Source: Tamarix chinensis
Taxonomy: Eukaryota; Streptophyta; Magnoliopsida; Caryophyllales; Tamaricaceae
Assembly: GCA_030549775.1 (NCBI GenBank)
Contig: CM060177.1
Span: 29,478,014 to 29,542,013 of the forward strand
Length of the DNA stretch: 64,000 bases
Reading direction: 5' to 3'
This document shows, piece after piece, positions 1 to 10,489 of this stretch. How positions within the stretch are numbered: position 1 is the first letter of the stretch; the number at the start of each line of letters is the position of its first letter. The notes beneath the pieces are model-generated. The model was not told the origin of the DNA. It did not search any database and saw nothing but the letters and a program-made list of their open reading frames with translations. The position numbers and the translations under genes are program-made.

Positions 1-240
1 AACCCTAAATTCAAACCATATAAGACCCAAAGATTTGTCCATACCAACCCTAAATTCAAACCATAAAGATTCTTCCATGCCAAATCCTAAATTCAAACCA
101 TAAAGATTCATCCACACCAACCTTACATTCAATCCTCACCAAACCAAAGACTCATCCTTAACAAACCCTAAATTCAAACCATACCAACCCAAAGATTCAA
201 ATCATATAAAACCCAAAGATTCAAATCATATAAAACCCAA
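1..240. repeat. Irregular tandem repeat, CCTAAATTCAAACCATA type
   Basis: The phrase CCTAAATTCAAACCATA recurs with small changes at roughly 50-60 bp spacing (near 4, 50, 90 and 168), joined by versions of AAGATTCATCCACACCAA. It sits at the outer end of the minus-oriented LTR-like block. It encodes nothing. Confidence 0.6.
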
Positions 241-279
241 AGATTTGTCCTCATAATACAATTGATTAGAATCTCCCCT

Positions 280-600
280 TCCATAACCACAAATTAGATT
301 CTCCCATACAAGACCATAAGTTAGATTCTTCCACATAAAATCATAAATTAGAATCTCCCAAGCAAAACCATAAATTGGATTCCCCCAAACAAATCATAAA
401 ATTAGATTCTCCCAATCAAATCATAAATTAAATTCTCCCAAACAAACTATAAATTAGATTCTCCCAATTAACATCATAAATTAGGTTCTCCCAAACACGC
501 TATAAATTCGATAACATCATAAATTAGATTCTCCCAATTAATATCATAATTTAGTTTCTTCCAAGTAAAACATAAATTGTATTCTCCCCCACAAAACCTT
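280..600. repeat. About 30-bp tandem repeat, CATAAATTAGATTCTCCCAA
   Basis: About ten diverged copies of CATAAATTAGATTCTCCCAA are joined by short A/C-rich linkers, giving a period near 30 bp. The array lies inside the minus-oriented LTR-like block, on the 3' side of its palindrome, and is not present in recognisable form in the related block at 5324-8290. Confidence 0.75.
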
Positions 601-3289
601 AAAATTCTCCATTTTATTTTGTCACTCGTGAATCACTAAATAATTAGGTCAACTCACCTCCCTTGGTCAACCTCTTTCCCCATCCTCCTTTTTCATCCTT
701 TACCCCACACAAACCACATCAAATTCCTCACATACACAACACATATCATTATACATAATTAATACACATACCATGCACAACATACTTCAACTCCAAGCCA
801 TACCACATATAAAATATTTAATAATAATAAACACTAGATACATAACATGCGAAACACATAATACACATAAGCACATAAAAGGCCTTAGCACTCCTTACCT
901 AAAACGACATCGGTCTTGGAGCACGCTCCTACGCCTCCTCAAGGTTTTGACCAAATAACAACTTACTAATACAAATAACATTAATAAAATTCTAACTTTA
1001 CTAAAGATATAGAAATAACAGAAATATTATAAAGGTTGATAATATAGGGTTAAATACTTTACCCTAATAATAATAATAGTAATGCATATTAAAAATATAA
1101 ATATTAAGAATAATAATAATAGTATTTATATGCAAATAATTGAAATAAAATAATTTAAGGGTTATAAAAATAGGGAAAATAGCTGAAAGGGTCTAGGGTT
1201 CAACCATAGGCTAGTGGGGATAGGCGGAACCGACGGTGGTTCACGGCGGCAGCGGCGGTGGCCGGAAAAAGAGAAGAAAAAGGGAAAAGTTGCATGCTGG
1301 GAATAAGATAGGGAGAATGGTGGTGGAAGTTGGGCTGTTTTGAGTTGCCCATAAGGAGAGGAATGGAATGAAGGTGGCGGCACAGCCAAAGGTGGCGGCG
1401 CACGGCGGTGGCGGTGGTGGCCAAATGGAGGGGAAGAAGAAAGAGAGAGGAGGAGAGGGAGGAAGAGGAAAATAAAGGTAGGGGAAGGTAGGGCAGGGTC
1501 TGCATCACAGTTTAGGAGGTGAAAGAAGCGGCCTTAGCGGCGGAGGAGGTGGCTAATGGCGGCGCCAAGGTGGCGGAGGTAGAAAACAGGGTTGATCGGG
1601 AAGAGAACTTTGCACAGCTGGGGTGGCTTGTGCAGGAAGAATCGAAGGGCGAGATAGATTTGGTTAGATATAGGGCGGTGCAAGGATGACACGGGTGGTC
1701 AGAACGGGTGGCGAAGTTGGTCGGAGGCGGAGGGAGCTGCGTCTGAAGTGGAGGCGGTGGCAAGGTCGGGATCCTGGGTTGCGAAAACAAAAGTCTCGAT
1801 ACAGGTTATTATGGGGGATATTTATAGGCTTAGAAGGGATGCTAGGGTTCTGTGTGCCGGCTAGTAGATAGGGAAGGTAGGGTTTCGGTCGCCGGTGGCG
1901 TCGTTTGGCCGGTGGCAGCAAATCGGGGCAAGGGTGGGTTGGCGGAAAGAGAGAGAATCGCGCGAGAATAGGGGAGTGTTGGTTGGGTCTGTGTGGTCGC
2001 CGAATCAAGGGGAAGAGAAAGGGAGGAGAACGGTTGGTCAAAAATGGCGAGATCGCCGGCGAAAAACCAGGGCGGGCAGCGGACGTTGCAGGTGCGGTCG
2101 ACGGTGTCGGGCTGGGGAAGAAGAAGATGGGGGGTGTTAGACCGAGCGACAGGGAAGGAAAAAAGAAAGAGAAGAAGAGAGGCGGACCGGTCCGGTTCGG
2201 TGCGAGTCAAAGGCGTTTAAATGAAACGCCGAGTTTCGCTGAGAACAGAAGATAAACGCGGCGCAGAAAGGGACGGTAAGGAAAGACGCCGCGCGGGCTG
2301 GGCCGAAGGAAGAAGAAGAGGAAGACTGGGCTGCCGGGCTGGTCCAGTTCGGGGAGAAGAAGCAAAAGAAAAAGAAAAGAAGAAGAAAAAGAAAAAGAAA
2401 AGGAAAAAGGAAAAAAAAAAGAAAAAAAAATAGTGGGTTGACTCAATTAAATTAATTAGAATATTTGGGATATTTAAAAATGATAATATTTAAATAAAAT
2501 AATATTTAAATCCCTTTTTAGGCTAAATTAGGATTTTTAAAAGATTTTCCATAAATTCATTTTTAATTAGCAAAACACTCTAATTTTCTCCAATTAAATT
2601 ATTTATAAAATTAATATTAATTTGAAACTATTTTCTCTTTCTTATTTTAAATAAAATAATTTATTTAATAAATTTTTAAAATAAAATGCTTAATTAGCTA
2701 AAATACCCAAATTCTCTTCTAATAAAAATACTTATAAATGTCTTCTTTATTTTTTTCCTAATTAATTCAATTTAAAAATAATTTATTTAAATAATTTTTT
2801 TATAATAAATATCATTTAATGTAGTTTATAAAATTAAAAATTTTCGAGGCATTTCAATCCCCCTATCCTTTTCTTTATTCTTGGCAAGATTTTCATCATC
2901 ATCATCATCGTCGTCACTTCTCTATCTTTTTCTCCTCCTTAGCACACCACCTACTAGTATAAATACCCCCAACCCACCATTTTATTATCATCCATCAACT
3001 TCCCGACCTTCTTCTCTTCTCCATTCTCCTTTCCCCTTATTCTTTTTCCTTCTTCCTTATTTTCAACATCCACACCACCTAATCCACCACCGAGCACCAC
3101 CCAAGCCACCACTAGCCACCCTTTGGCTAGTGGACCGACCACCAAGGTTTCCCTGACCTTCCCCCTCGCCGTTGCCGGCCATCGCTGCTAATTGCCACCT
3201 CTTTTCCCATCTCTTTCCCTTCGTTCGTTGTAGAGTTTTTGAGTGCACGGCCTACTGCACGACCGTGCAAACACTCAGATACCCTACTG

Positions 3290-3560
3290 CATAGCCGTGC
3301 AACCCTTGAATTATTTAGCCATGCATCTTTTTTTTCCTCAGCCAGTGTTGCACAGTCATGCAATTCTTGCATCACCTGGGCATGCATCTTTTCTTCCTTC
3401 AACCTGTTGCGTATTGTTCCTGCACAGTCGTGTAATTTTTGCACTGCCTGGCCGTGCATCTTTTCTTCCTTCAACCTATTGTGCACTGTTCCTACACGGT
3501 CGTGCAATTTTTTCACCGCCTGGCTGTGCGTCTTCTCTTCCTTCAAACCTGTTGTGCAAT
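3290..3560. repeat. 72-bp tandem repeat (24-codon period)
   Basis: Diverged units contain CTTTTCTTCCTTCAACCT followed by a GTTCCTGCACAGTCGTGCAA-like segment. The CTTCCTTC motif falls near 3393, 3465 and 3537, a spacing of 72 bases. Because 72 is divisible by three, frames stay open across the array on both strands (minus 3127-3546, 139 codons; plus 3239-3709, 156 codons). In the minus frame the unit reads roughly KLHDCAGTIRNRLKEEKMHG. I regard these frames as a by-product of the period, not as evidence of a gene. Confidence 0.7.
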
Positions 3561-4296
3561 TTCTACATAGCCGTGCAACTTTCTATTTTAGTTGTGCAAC
3601 CTTATTTTCACTGCAAATCTTGTCCAAACACCACCAAAATTTAATCATAGCTCCACCACACATATTTCTACACTTCCGTACAATTCAAGTTTCCATTCGA
3701 CTTCGGTAAATTCCATTTTTACCCTTCTCTACCATAATCTCCCTCTTAATTTTTAACCTCTGATCCTAACAATATTTTATCTTATTTCATAGGTGATTTT
3801 CCGGTGATCTCGGAGGAGATATAGGATTTACGTGCATAGAGTCTGGTGTCCTTGTCAGTAAGGATACATGTCATAGCTAGGGTTTTATGTGCCCCATATA
3901 TTTTCTTCGCATATGCTTTGTGTTGAATATGTTATATTGAATAATTTAATTATGGAAATGCTATAGAATGATAATCTTAAGAATAATGTAATTATGTAAG
4001 TACATGTTTAGGTATAATATGGGATATAAGATACCAATGGAAAACTAAGGATATGAACTTCAGATAATGATTGGAAATGTATATGCTTTAGGTTTTATAA
4101 GGCTTTGGGAGAATATGATTATCTTGATTACCTTGAGGGTATTATGGTCATTTGAGGATAATTACGTGATCATACTTATATGTTTAATTGTATGTCTTAA
4201 GTTTGGCATGATAATATACAATCAACTCTGAATAAGATATTAATCATATAAAGTGAAAGATCACTTGAGTCGGGTTGAGGTGTTTATATGGCTTTG

Positions 4297-4690
4297 TTCC
4301 ACCGGATAATAATAGTGGCTCGGGTGTATTGTCCCCGAGAGGTACTCCAATCTGTTCCACCGGATTAAGAATAGTGGGGCCCTATACTCAATGTGAATGA
4401 AAATACAATTAAAAGTTAAAGTATAAATGAAAATATACTAATCATTTAAAGTGAAAGACTACGTGAGTCAGGACCAAGGTGTTGAGTCCGTTCCATCGAA
4501 TAATAATAGTGGCTCGGGTGTGTTATCCCCGAGAGGTGCTTCAGACCGTTTCACCTGTTCAATAAATAGTGGCTCAGGAGTATTTTACTCTAAGAGGTGT
4601 TGGCTCCGTTCCACCAGATAATAATATTGGCTCAAGAGTGTTGTCCCCAAGAGGTGTTTTAGACTGTTCCATCGTTTTAATAATAATGGG
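4297..4690. repeat. Tandem array, GTTCCACCGGATAATAATAGTGG units
   Basis: Six or seven diverged units carry GTTCCACCGGATAATAATAGTGG followed by CTCGGGTGTGTTGTCCCCGAGAGGTG. Each second half contains the small inverted pair CTCGGG...CCCGAG, so every unit can fold. A diverged stretch near 4385-4480 interrupts the array and repeats the AAAGTGAAAGACTA phrase, suggesting that a larger piece was duplicated. Other members of this LTR family have unrelated arrays at the equivalent place. Confidence 0.75.
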
Positions 4691-4850
4691 TTCCCCGAAC
4701 TCAACATAAATAAAATATTGGAATATGACATATCTAATGAAAGAATTGGAATCGGTGGTTATTTGGCTTTCTTCTATTTGCACATCTATGAATTGCTTAT
4801 AAGAATTCTTGTATTATGTGTAACCCTGCTTGACTGTACCGTTACCTTGC

Positions 4851-4869
4851 TCAGTATGTAGTGTACTGA
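4851..4869 (+). other. Conserved LTR hairpin TCAGTA...TACTGA
   Basis: A 6-bp perfect stem with a 7-base loop lies about 450 bases before the LTR end. Equivalent inverted pairs occur at 10467-10489, 12776-12793 and 39887-39904 in the other plus-oriented LTRs. See findings for the comparison. Confidence 0.55.
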
Positions 4870-5323
4870 TCATCTGTTTCATGGGTGCTTCTCAATCCAA
4901 CGATTAGACGGCCCAAATGTTTATGTGCAGGTCGATGAGGACCGGGTGGATGATTTCACAGCTTTTGATGCGATATATGTGGAGGAGCGATTCATTCATA
5001 TCAGGGTTGGGCGTAGAGTCATGTTATCCGGATGATAGTTTTTACCCGGATACCTTTTTAGACTCTAGTTCCATGGGATCCCTTTTTGTTATATTTTGAT
5101 ATTGTAATTGGAGTTGATCTCCAAACTCTTATTTACTGTTATTAAAAGTTGTCTCATCTCTTTTTAATCATGTTTTAAATCTTCTAATCTTTTGCCTTAT
5201 GATTGACGTAAGGATGGTGGGATAAGCCATACTTATGTCAATTACGGTGGTAACACCCAACTATTTGATTATACGCTTCCGCTTAAAATGAAAATTTTCA
5301 ATAGTAAATTTAGGGGTGTCACA

Positions 5324-6726
5324 CTAGTACTTCTCCTTTCTTTTATGTTACCACCTCAACACCCAAATGCAATTTTTTTCTCACTTGATTCACTTTTCCT
5401 CCATGCGACACCCCTTCCATCTTTTATTCCCCATTCTAACTATTTCCATTAGTTTTTCCTTACTTGCACACTTCTCCCACTTAGGGTTTCCTTCCAAAAC
5501 CCTAGTCAAGTCTCCCATCCATTCTTACATAAACCCAGTACCATTTTTCACATATGGACTCCAATCACCCTAACAATTCTTCCCTTACCTTACTTAATCC
5601 TCAAATCAACTTTTTCCACATAAAGGTCATACCCATGCAAAGGCTAACGATCCCATGCAAACCCTAGACTCCCCATGCATGTTTTGGTCCATTCCCTTAA
5701 TTTAATCCCATCATTTCTCCTTTTGTCCACCTATAGGTCATAAAATATTTAGGCCATCATTACCATTCTCTAGTCAACTCACTTTCCTCACTCTTTTTCA
5801 TTTCTCTCACAACCACATCATACCAATTAGAGTCTCCTATCATGCATGTCATGAGGAGGCAATATTACATAAGCATAATCCAAGTACAAGTAATAATACT
5901 GCATTACACATATCATAAACACATACAACTTACATGAGCTCCATGCTTAGCAAGTTGTGCTACCAGGACAAGATATATAATATATAAGGCACACACATCA
6001 AATCAACACATATAACACATTTTTCACACACATTTGGACTTAACCATATCCTTACCTAAAATGACATCGGGCTTGGAGCACGCTCCTATGCCTCCTTAGG
6101 ATTTTGACTTGGTTCACTTATAAGAGGGAAATACTAGGGGTTAACTTCCCACTTACCAATATTATCATTACTTCCTACTTTACCCTTATCATAACCTAGT
6201 ATTAGGGTTAATAATAGTAGTTTTATAAGTAAAAATAAGGGTATTATTCATAAAGTAGCTAATCATGTTACTACTGGTCAAAATAGGTCTTGGTAGTTAT
6301 ATTGGTACATGTTAAAGTATTATTAGCAATATTTACATTACTAAAGATAATAACTTTAATATTAACAACAACAACAGCAATAATAATAATATTAGTAATA
6401 TTAAAATAGTGACAATAATGATAATAAGGATGATAGTAGTAGTAGTAGTAGTAATATTAGTGATATAGGTAATAATAAAAATAATGATAATAGTAATAAT
6501 AATAATAATAGTTCGAATCTTAATAATAACAATAATAAGGGCTTGAATAATCCTAATGATAATAACATTAGTAATAATAGGGTCAAAGTTAACAATAATA
6601 ATAATAATGATGATGATGATAATAATAATAATGGTTCGAATATTAATAATAATAATATTAGTAATGATAGTGCCAAAGTTAATAATAATAATAATAGCCA
6701 TAGTAATAATAAGAATGATGATGATG

Positions 6727-6789
<63 letters not shown>

Positions 6790-8290
6790 TTAACACTAAT
6801 AAAATAATAACAATTACATTAATTATATTTAAATGTTAGGGAGGCTAGGGCACAACCTAGGGGTGGTGGTGACTGGGTGGTGCTCACGGTGGTGGAGGAG
6901 GAGGTGAAGTTGGAGAAGTGGCTTTTTAGGCTAGAAGAGGGAGGAGTGAGATAGTGGTTGTCATGGTGGTGGATGGTCTAGGTTGAGAGGGTTGGAATGG
7001 TGGTGGTGGCGCAGCAAAAGGGGTAGCGCATGTGGTGGTTGTTGTAGTGGTTGAAGGTGGTTGAGGAGGAGGGAGAGTGAAGGAGAGGGAGGCAGGGAGA
7101 AAGGAAGGTAGGGGAGGTATAGGAGGCTTTGGTGGGTGTTTTAGAAGGTTGGGTAAGTGGTGGTTGCAGCGGGAATGACAGTGCACGGTGGCTAGAAGGG
7201 CGGCAATAGAGGAGAATGGGCAGGTTGGGCAACCAACTTTGCATGGCTGAGGCGGATCGTGTAGGAGGAATTAGAGGTGGGTGGTGGCATGGTTCGGTGG
7301 AGGGTAATGCAAGGGGGAGTTTGGCAAGTGTTACGGGCAACGTTGCTGGGCATAGGTGATGGAGGCGACATCTAAAGTGGTGGTGGTATAAGGGGAAGTT
7401 AATTTTTCTAGGCAGGAAAGGAAGCTTGATTGAGGTCGAGTATGGGGTATTTATGGGCCAATGGGAGGTGGATAAGACAAAGGGGAAGAGGAAAAGGGGC
7501 CAAGTATGGCAGGCTTTCCGGGCCGGCGGTGGCAAGCCGGTACTAGCCTGCAAATGGCAGTCGTAGGTTTGGTTGGGGGAGAAGAAAAGGAAAGGGAGAG
7601 GCACGCGTGAGAGAAGGTGTGGAGCTGGTTAGGGGTCAGAAAAGGAAAAGGAAAGGATGGGGAGAGAGGAGGAAGGTGTAAGAGAATGGTACAAGGCAAG
7701 GGAGAGGACAACGGTAGGTCGCAGGTGCAACCTACAACGCGAGGACGAGGAAGAAGAAAAGCTGGGCCAGCCGGCCGGGGAAAGAAAAAGAAAGAAAAAG
7801 AAAGAAAAGAAAAGGAAGGGAACCGATAGGCAAGGAAAAAAAAGAATGGTGTGGGCCTGGGCCGCATGGAGGGAGAAGAGAGGGAGGAGAGTTGGGCCAT
7901 GAGGGGGTGGCCCAATCTAGGGGAAGAAGGGGGAAAAGAAAAAAGGAGAAAGAAGAAAAAGGAAAGAAAAGGAAAAAAAGGAAAAATAGGTTGCTTGGGG
8001 TATTTAGAATATTTTAGTATTTTTAGAATATTTATAATAATAAAATTTAGTAAAATAATAATTAAATTTTCTTTTTTGATTAATTAGGATATTTTGGATA
8101 ATTTTTCCTAAATTTCATTTTAATTAGCAAACACCCTAATTTTTCCTAATTAAATTCTTTATTATTTTCCCCTTGATTTAGCCTTAAATATTCCCCCTTA
8201 TTTTAATAAAATAATTTTATTTAATTAATTTTCCTAATAAATTCCTATTTTAACATAATTTTCTAAATTAGGGTTTTGGGATATTTTACA
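5324..8290 (-). mobile_element. LTR-like block, minus orientation (copy B, left part)
   Basis: On the minus strand the block starts at 8290 with TGTAAAATATCCCAAAACCC, passes AT-rich sequence and a long pyrimidine tract (plus-strand A/G run 7780-7985), then a TATA-like CCCATAAATACCCC (near 7444-7457), a C-rich leader-like region (6840-7440), a large trinucleotide expansion, and the palindrome GGAGCACGCTCC (6075-6086). The plus-strand phrase CTTGGAGCACGCTCCTA is shared with 915-931 in copy A. A possible 5-bp duplication CACAC (5320-5324 and 8291-8295) flanks the block, but the sequence is simple and the left end does not show a clean TG, so the boundaries are tentative. There is no coding sequence; glycine- or proline-rich frames here are composition artefacts. 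Confidence 0.5.
6350..6790. repeat. Large imperfect AAT/ATT trinucleotide microsatellite
   Basis: AAT units, mixed with GAT, AGT and AAC variants, run for about 440 bases, with the purest stretch near 6733-6778. This accounts for the asparagine-, isoleucine- and leucine-rich frames on both strands (for example 6333-6701 and 6401-6796 minus, 6543-6839 plus). Copy A has only scattered AAT units at the equivalent place (about 1060-1125). Confidence 0.9.
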
Positions 8291-10011
8291 CACATACATC
8301 CCCTTATCTTTGTTTGAACCCCCCAACTTCCTCCTTCCACCCTACCTCTACTGCTTCCTTCCATTCTCCTTCTCTCCCTTACCTCTAATTTCCTTTTCCT
8401 CACCACAGCTGAAGTCATCGCACCACCAACTCCACCATCTCACCACCTCCCTGTCCTTAGTTTCTTTTCCATCTCCTCCCTATTGTGCCCATCTCCTCCG
8501 CCTGTTGAGTTGCCCAACACCATCACCTCCTCCTCTTTTGTACCCTTCATGCCTCACCAAACCACCCTCTCTAGTCCTCTCCCTCAATATCTTCCCCTTC
8601 TCCTCCTTCCTTTCCTCCTCATTTATCTACCCTTTTCTACCTTGCACACCACCAACTGCCCATTGTCCAAGCAACCACCACCATCACCTCTTCCCTTGCA
8701 CCATGCCACCTGTTTTTCTCTTTTCCTCTTCACATCGGCACTTATGCCAACCACTTCCAATGGCCTCGCCACCACCTACCTCCTTCTTCGTCGCTAGTGC
8801 ACAACCACCGTGCGCTCACCCCCAGCCACCACATTCATCAACCATCTACCCCCGTTAGTTCCCTACATATTCTTCCCCTCACGCTACATGCAACGTGAAC
8901 AGGGTGAGGGTGCATAAGTATATTTTTTCCCATTTTCAACAACAAGGCATTGTGGTCATTTACTATTTAATAAATATCTTAATAAAAATTATTATTTTAT
9001 ATTGTTAAATATTAATATGGTTAATGTAGTATTATTTTTAGGTACAAAAGTTTAATTAGTGGAGCCTAATAAATTTTAATAAATTACCTATATTTTGTGC
9101 TTTTGTAGGAAATTAGGTAACCCCTATACTTTACTAAAATGTGAGATATTGCATGATAGCACATTAGGGTGTTGATGTAATACCCTATTTAAAAAAATCT
9201 AATTATACCTGTAATTATGTGTATTGGTTATAATAATTAGTTTAGGATATTTGATAATAAATATATTATTAATATGTGTAATATTACTACAACATATTAG
9301 TTATCAAATTTAATTAGGTTAAAATATACTAAAGGGTGCATTTTTTTTTCAAAACCTAGCTTGGGTCGTAACTGGTATTCTTTTTCTTAAATAATCCTAG
9401 TCCGATAACCTTAAATTCTACCAAATATTTTTATCCTAAATCCTTACCTAGATTTTTACCCTAAACTATCCCTGACCTATGCTTAATTTTTTTTGACTTG
9501 GCTTGAAATAGACCTATAATCTTAGAGTTTACCTAAATAATTGGAAATAAAAGGAAAAATGGTTAAGTATGGAAAATAAATTTTTTCGTAACTTATGTGA
9601 TCACCTCATAAGATATTAATACTTAAAGTAAAAGACATTGAGTTAGGAATGGTTGCTCTCTAGGGATCGCTACCTTAAAGGTGAGGTGTTAACCCTTATA
9701 TATGGTTCACTGGTGTGCTGTAGTGCCCCAGTTTTGAAGTTCCTATTCTCCTCTATAGGTGATCGATGAGCCCTGCAGGGGCATCGATATTTAAGAACTA
9801 GGTGGCTGAGGTTGGGAGGATACTATGTTGCTTTTAGGCACCGGTATGACCAGGCATACCACTGTGTCCTTAGGTTTGAGGTAAGGGCATTGCATTGCTT
9901 TTAGGTGCTAATATAACCAGGTGAATCGTTGTGTTCCTAAGTTGATTTGTATCCCTCTCGAGTAAGGAAGTAAAATGGAAATATTTGTTGTGTAATAAAA
10001 TGAAAGGATTG

Positions 10012-10250
10012 GATTGCTGGTTAGGTAGTTGCCTTTGTACTCTACCTTGGTATTGTGATGGAATATTGGTTAGATAGTTGTCTTAGTGTTCTACCTTGGT
10101 ATTATGATGGATTGTTAGTTTGATAGTTGCCTCATTACCCTACTTTGGTTTATGTTAGATTTGTTGGTTTGATAGATGCCTTAGTGCCCTACCCTGATGT
10201 TGTTTTGGATTGTTGTTTCAGTAGTTGCCTTAGTGCCCTACCACTATGAT
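10012..10250. repeat. Tandem array in nested LTR, GATAGTTGCCTTAGTGCCCTACC units
   Basis: About five diverged units of 45-60 bases share TTGGTTTGATAGTTGCCTTAGTGCCCTACC followed by a TTGGTATTATGATGGAT-like spacer. Confidence 0.7.
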
Positions 10251-10466
10251 TAGAATGTATTTAATTAATCAATATGACTTTGCACATTGATTTGATGAGA
10301 AGTGGTTTGGTATGTTTTACTATTGAGTTGGCACTTGGACATTGATATATGTTTCTCCGTGAATATTATTTGTATGGTTCATGCTTTGTACTCAAGTATG
10401 TTTTTGATTATTATGTGACTATGTAAAATGTAGGTATGTTGCCTCTTGTGTGGTATTGTGATTTAC

Positions 10467-10489
10467 TCAGTACGAGGAAGTTGTACTGA
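10467..10489 (+). other. Conserved LTR hairpin TCAGTAC...GTACTGA
   Basis: A perfect 7-bp stem (10467-10473 with 10483-10489) encloses a 9-base loop, about 430 bases before the end of the nested LTR. Confidence 0.6.

Larger units (their letters stand above)
1..2856 (-). mobile_element. LTR-like block, minus orientation (copy A, left part)
   Basis: Read on the minus strand, this block begins near 2856 with TGAAATGCCTCGAAAATTT, close to the usual start of plant Ty3/gypsy LTRs. It then runs through AT-rich sequence and a pyrimidine-rich tract (2345-2432 on the plus strand is almost pure A/G), reaches a TATA-like TATAAATAT (1818-1826), a C-rich leader-like region (1200-1800), and a GGAGC-AC-GCTCC palindrome (918-929). 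It ends in short tandem repeats at the window edge. No transposon protein can be read; the reading frames on both strands are low-complexity or short. The same order of landmarks recurs at 5324-8290, so the two are related copies. The 3' end lies at or beyond base 1. Assignment to a Del/Tekay-like chromovirus LTR rests on general resemblance only. Confidence 0.5.
2857..5323 (+). mobile_element. LTR-like block, plus orientation (copy A, right part)
   Basis: The block starts directly after the head of the minus-oriented block. A TATA-like TATAAATACCCC (2958-2969) precedes a C-rich leader-like region. Downstream come a 72-bp tandem array, the phrase AAAGTGAAAGATCACTTGAGT (near 4252) that is shared with the LTRs near 9620, 11990 and 38880, a 50-60-bp tandem array, and the hairpin TCAGTA...TACTGA (4851-4869). 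It ends in TAAATTTAGGGGTGTCACA, a typical 3' end of this LTR family. No gag or pol is present. The first several hundred bases of a full LTR, as seen at 36843, appear to be missing. I infer a truncated solo LTR. Confidence 0.6.

Noticed and set aside
1..60. AACCCTAAA phrases resembling the plant telomere repeat
   Set aside because: CCCTAAA occurs once per 50-60-bp unit followed by TTCAAACCATA, not as head-to-tail 7-mers; it is an ordinary tandem repeat.
284..600. Regular 30-bp repeats as a CRISPR array
   Set aside because: Units are diverged, with short variable linkers and no spacers of constant size, in plant nuclear DNA with no cas genes.
1162..2446. Many overlapping Pro/Arg/Gly-rich frames, some over 110 codons
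   Set aside because: GC- and purine-rich LTR leader sequence lacks stops by composition; frames overlap on both strands with no domain.
6333..6839. Long Asn-, Ile- and Leu-rich reading frames on both strands
   Set aside because: They are translations of the AAT/ATT microsatellite and have no start context or domain.
6926..8087. Frames of 86-208 codons on the minus strand and 70-81 on the plus strand
   Set aside because: Same cause as at 1162-2446; Ser/Pro/Thr runs come from CCA and TCC repeats.
8310..8858. 182-codon Pro/Ser/His-rich plus frame
   Set aside because: It follows the CCACC-rich LTR leader and has no recognisable domain; the same composition recurs at 37440-37700.
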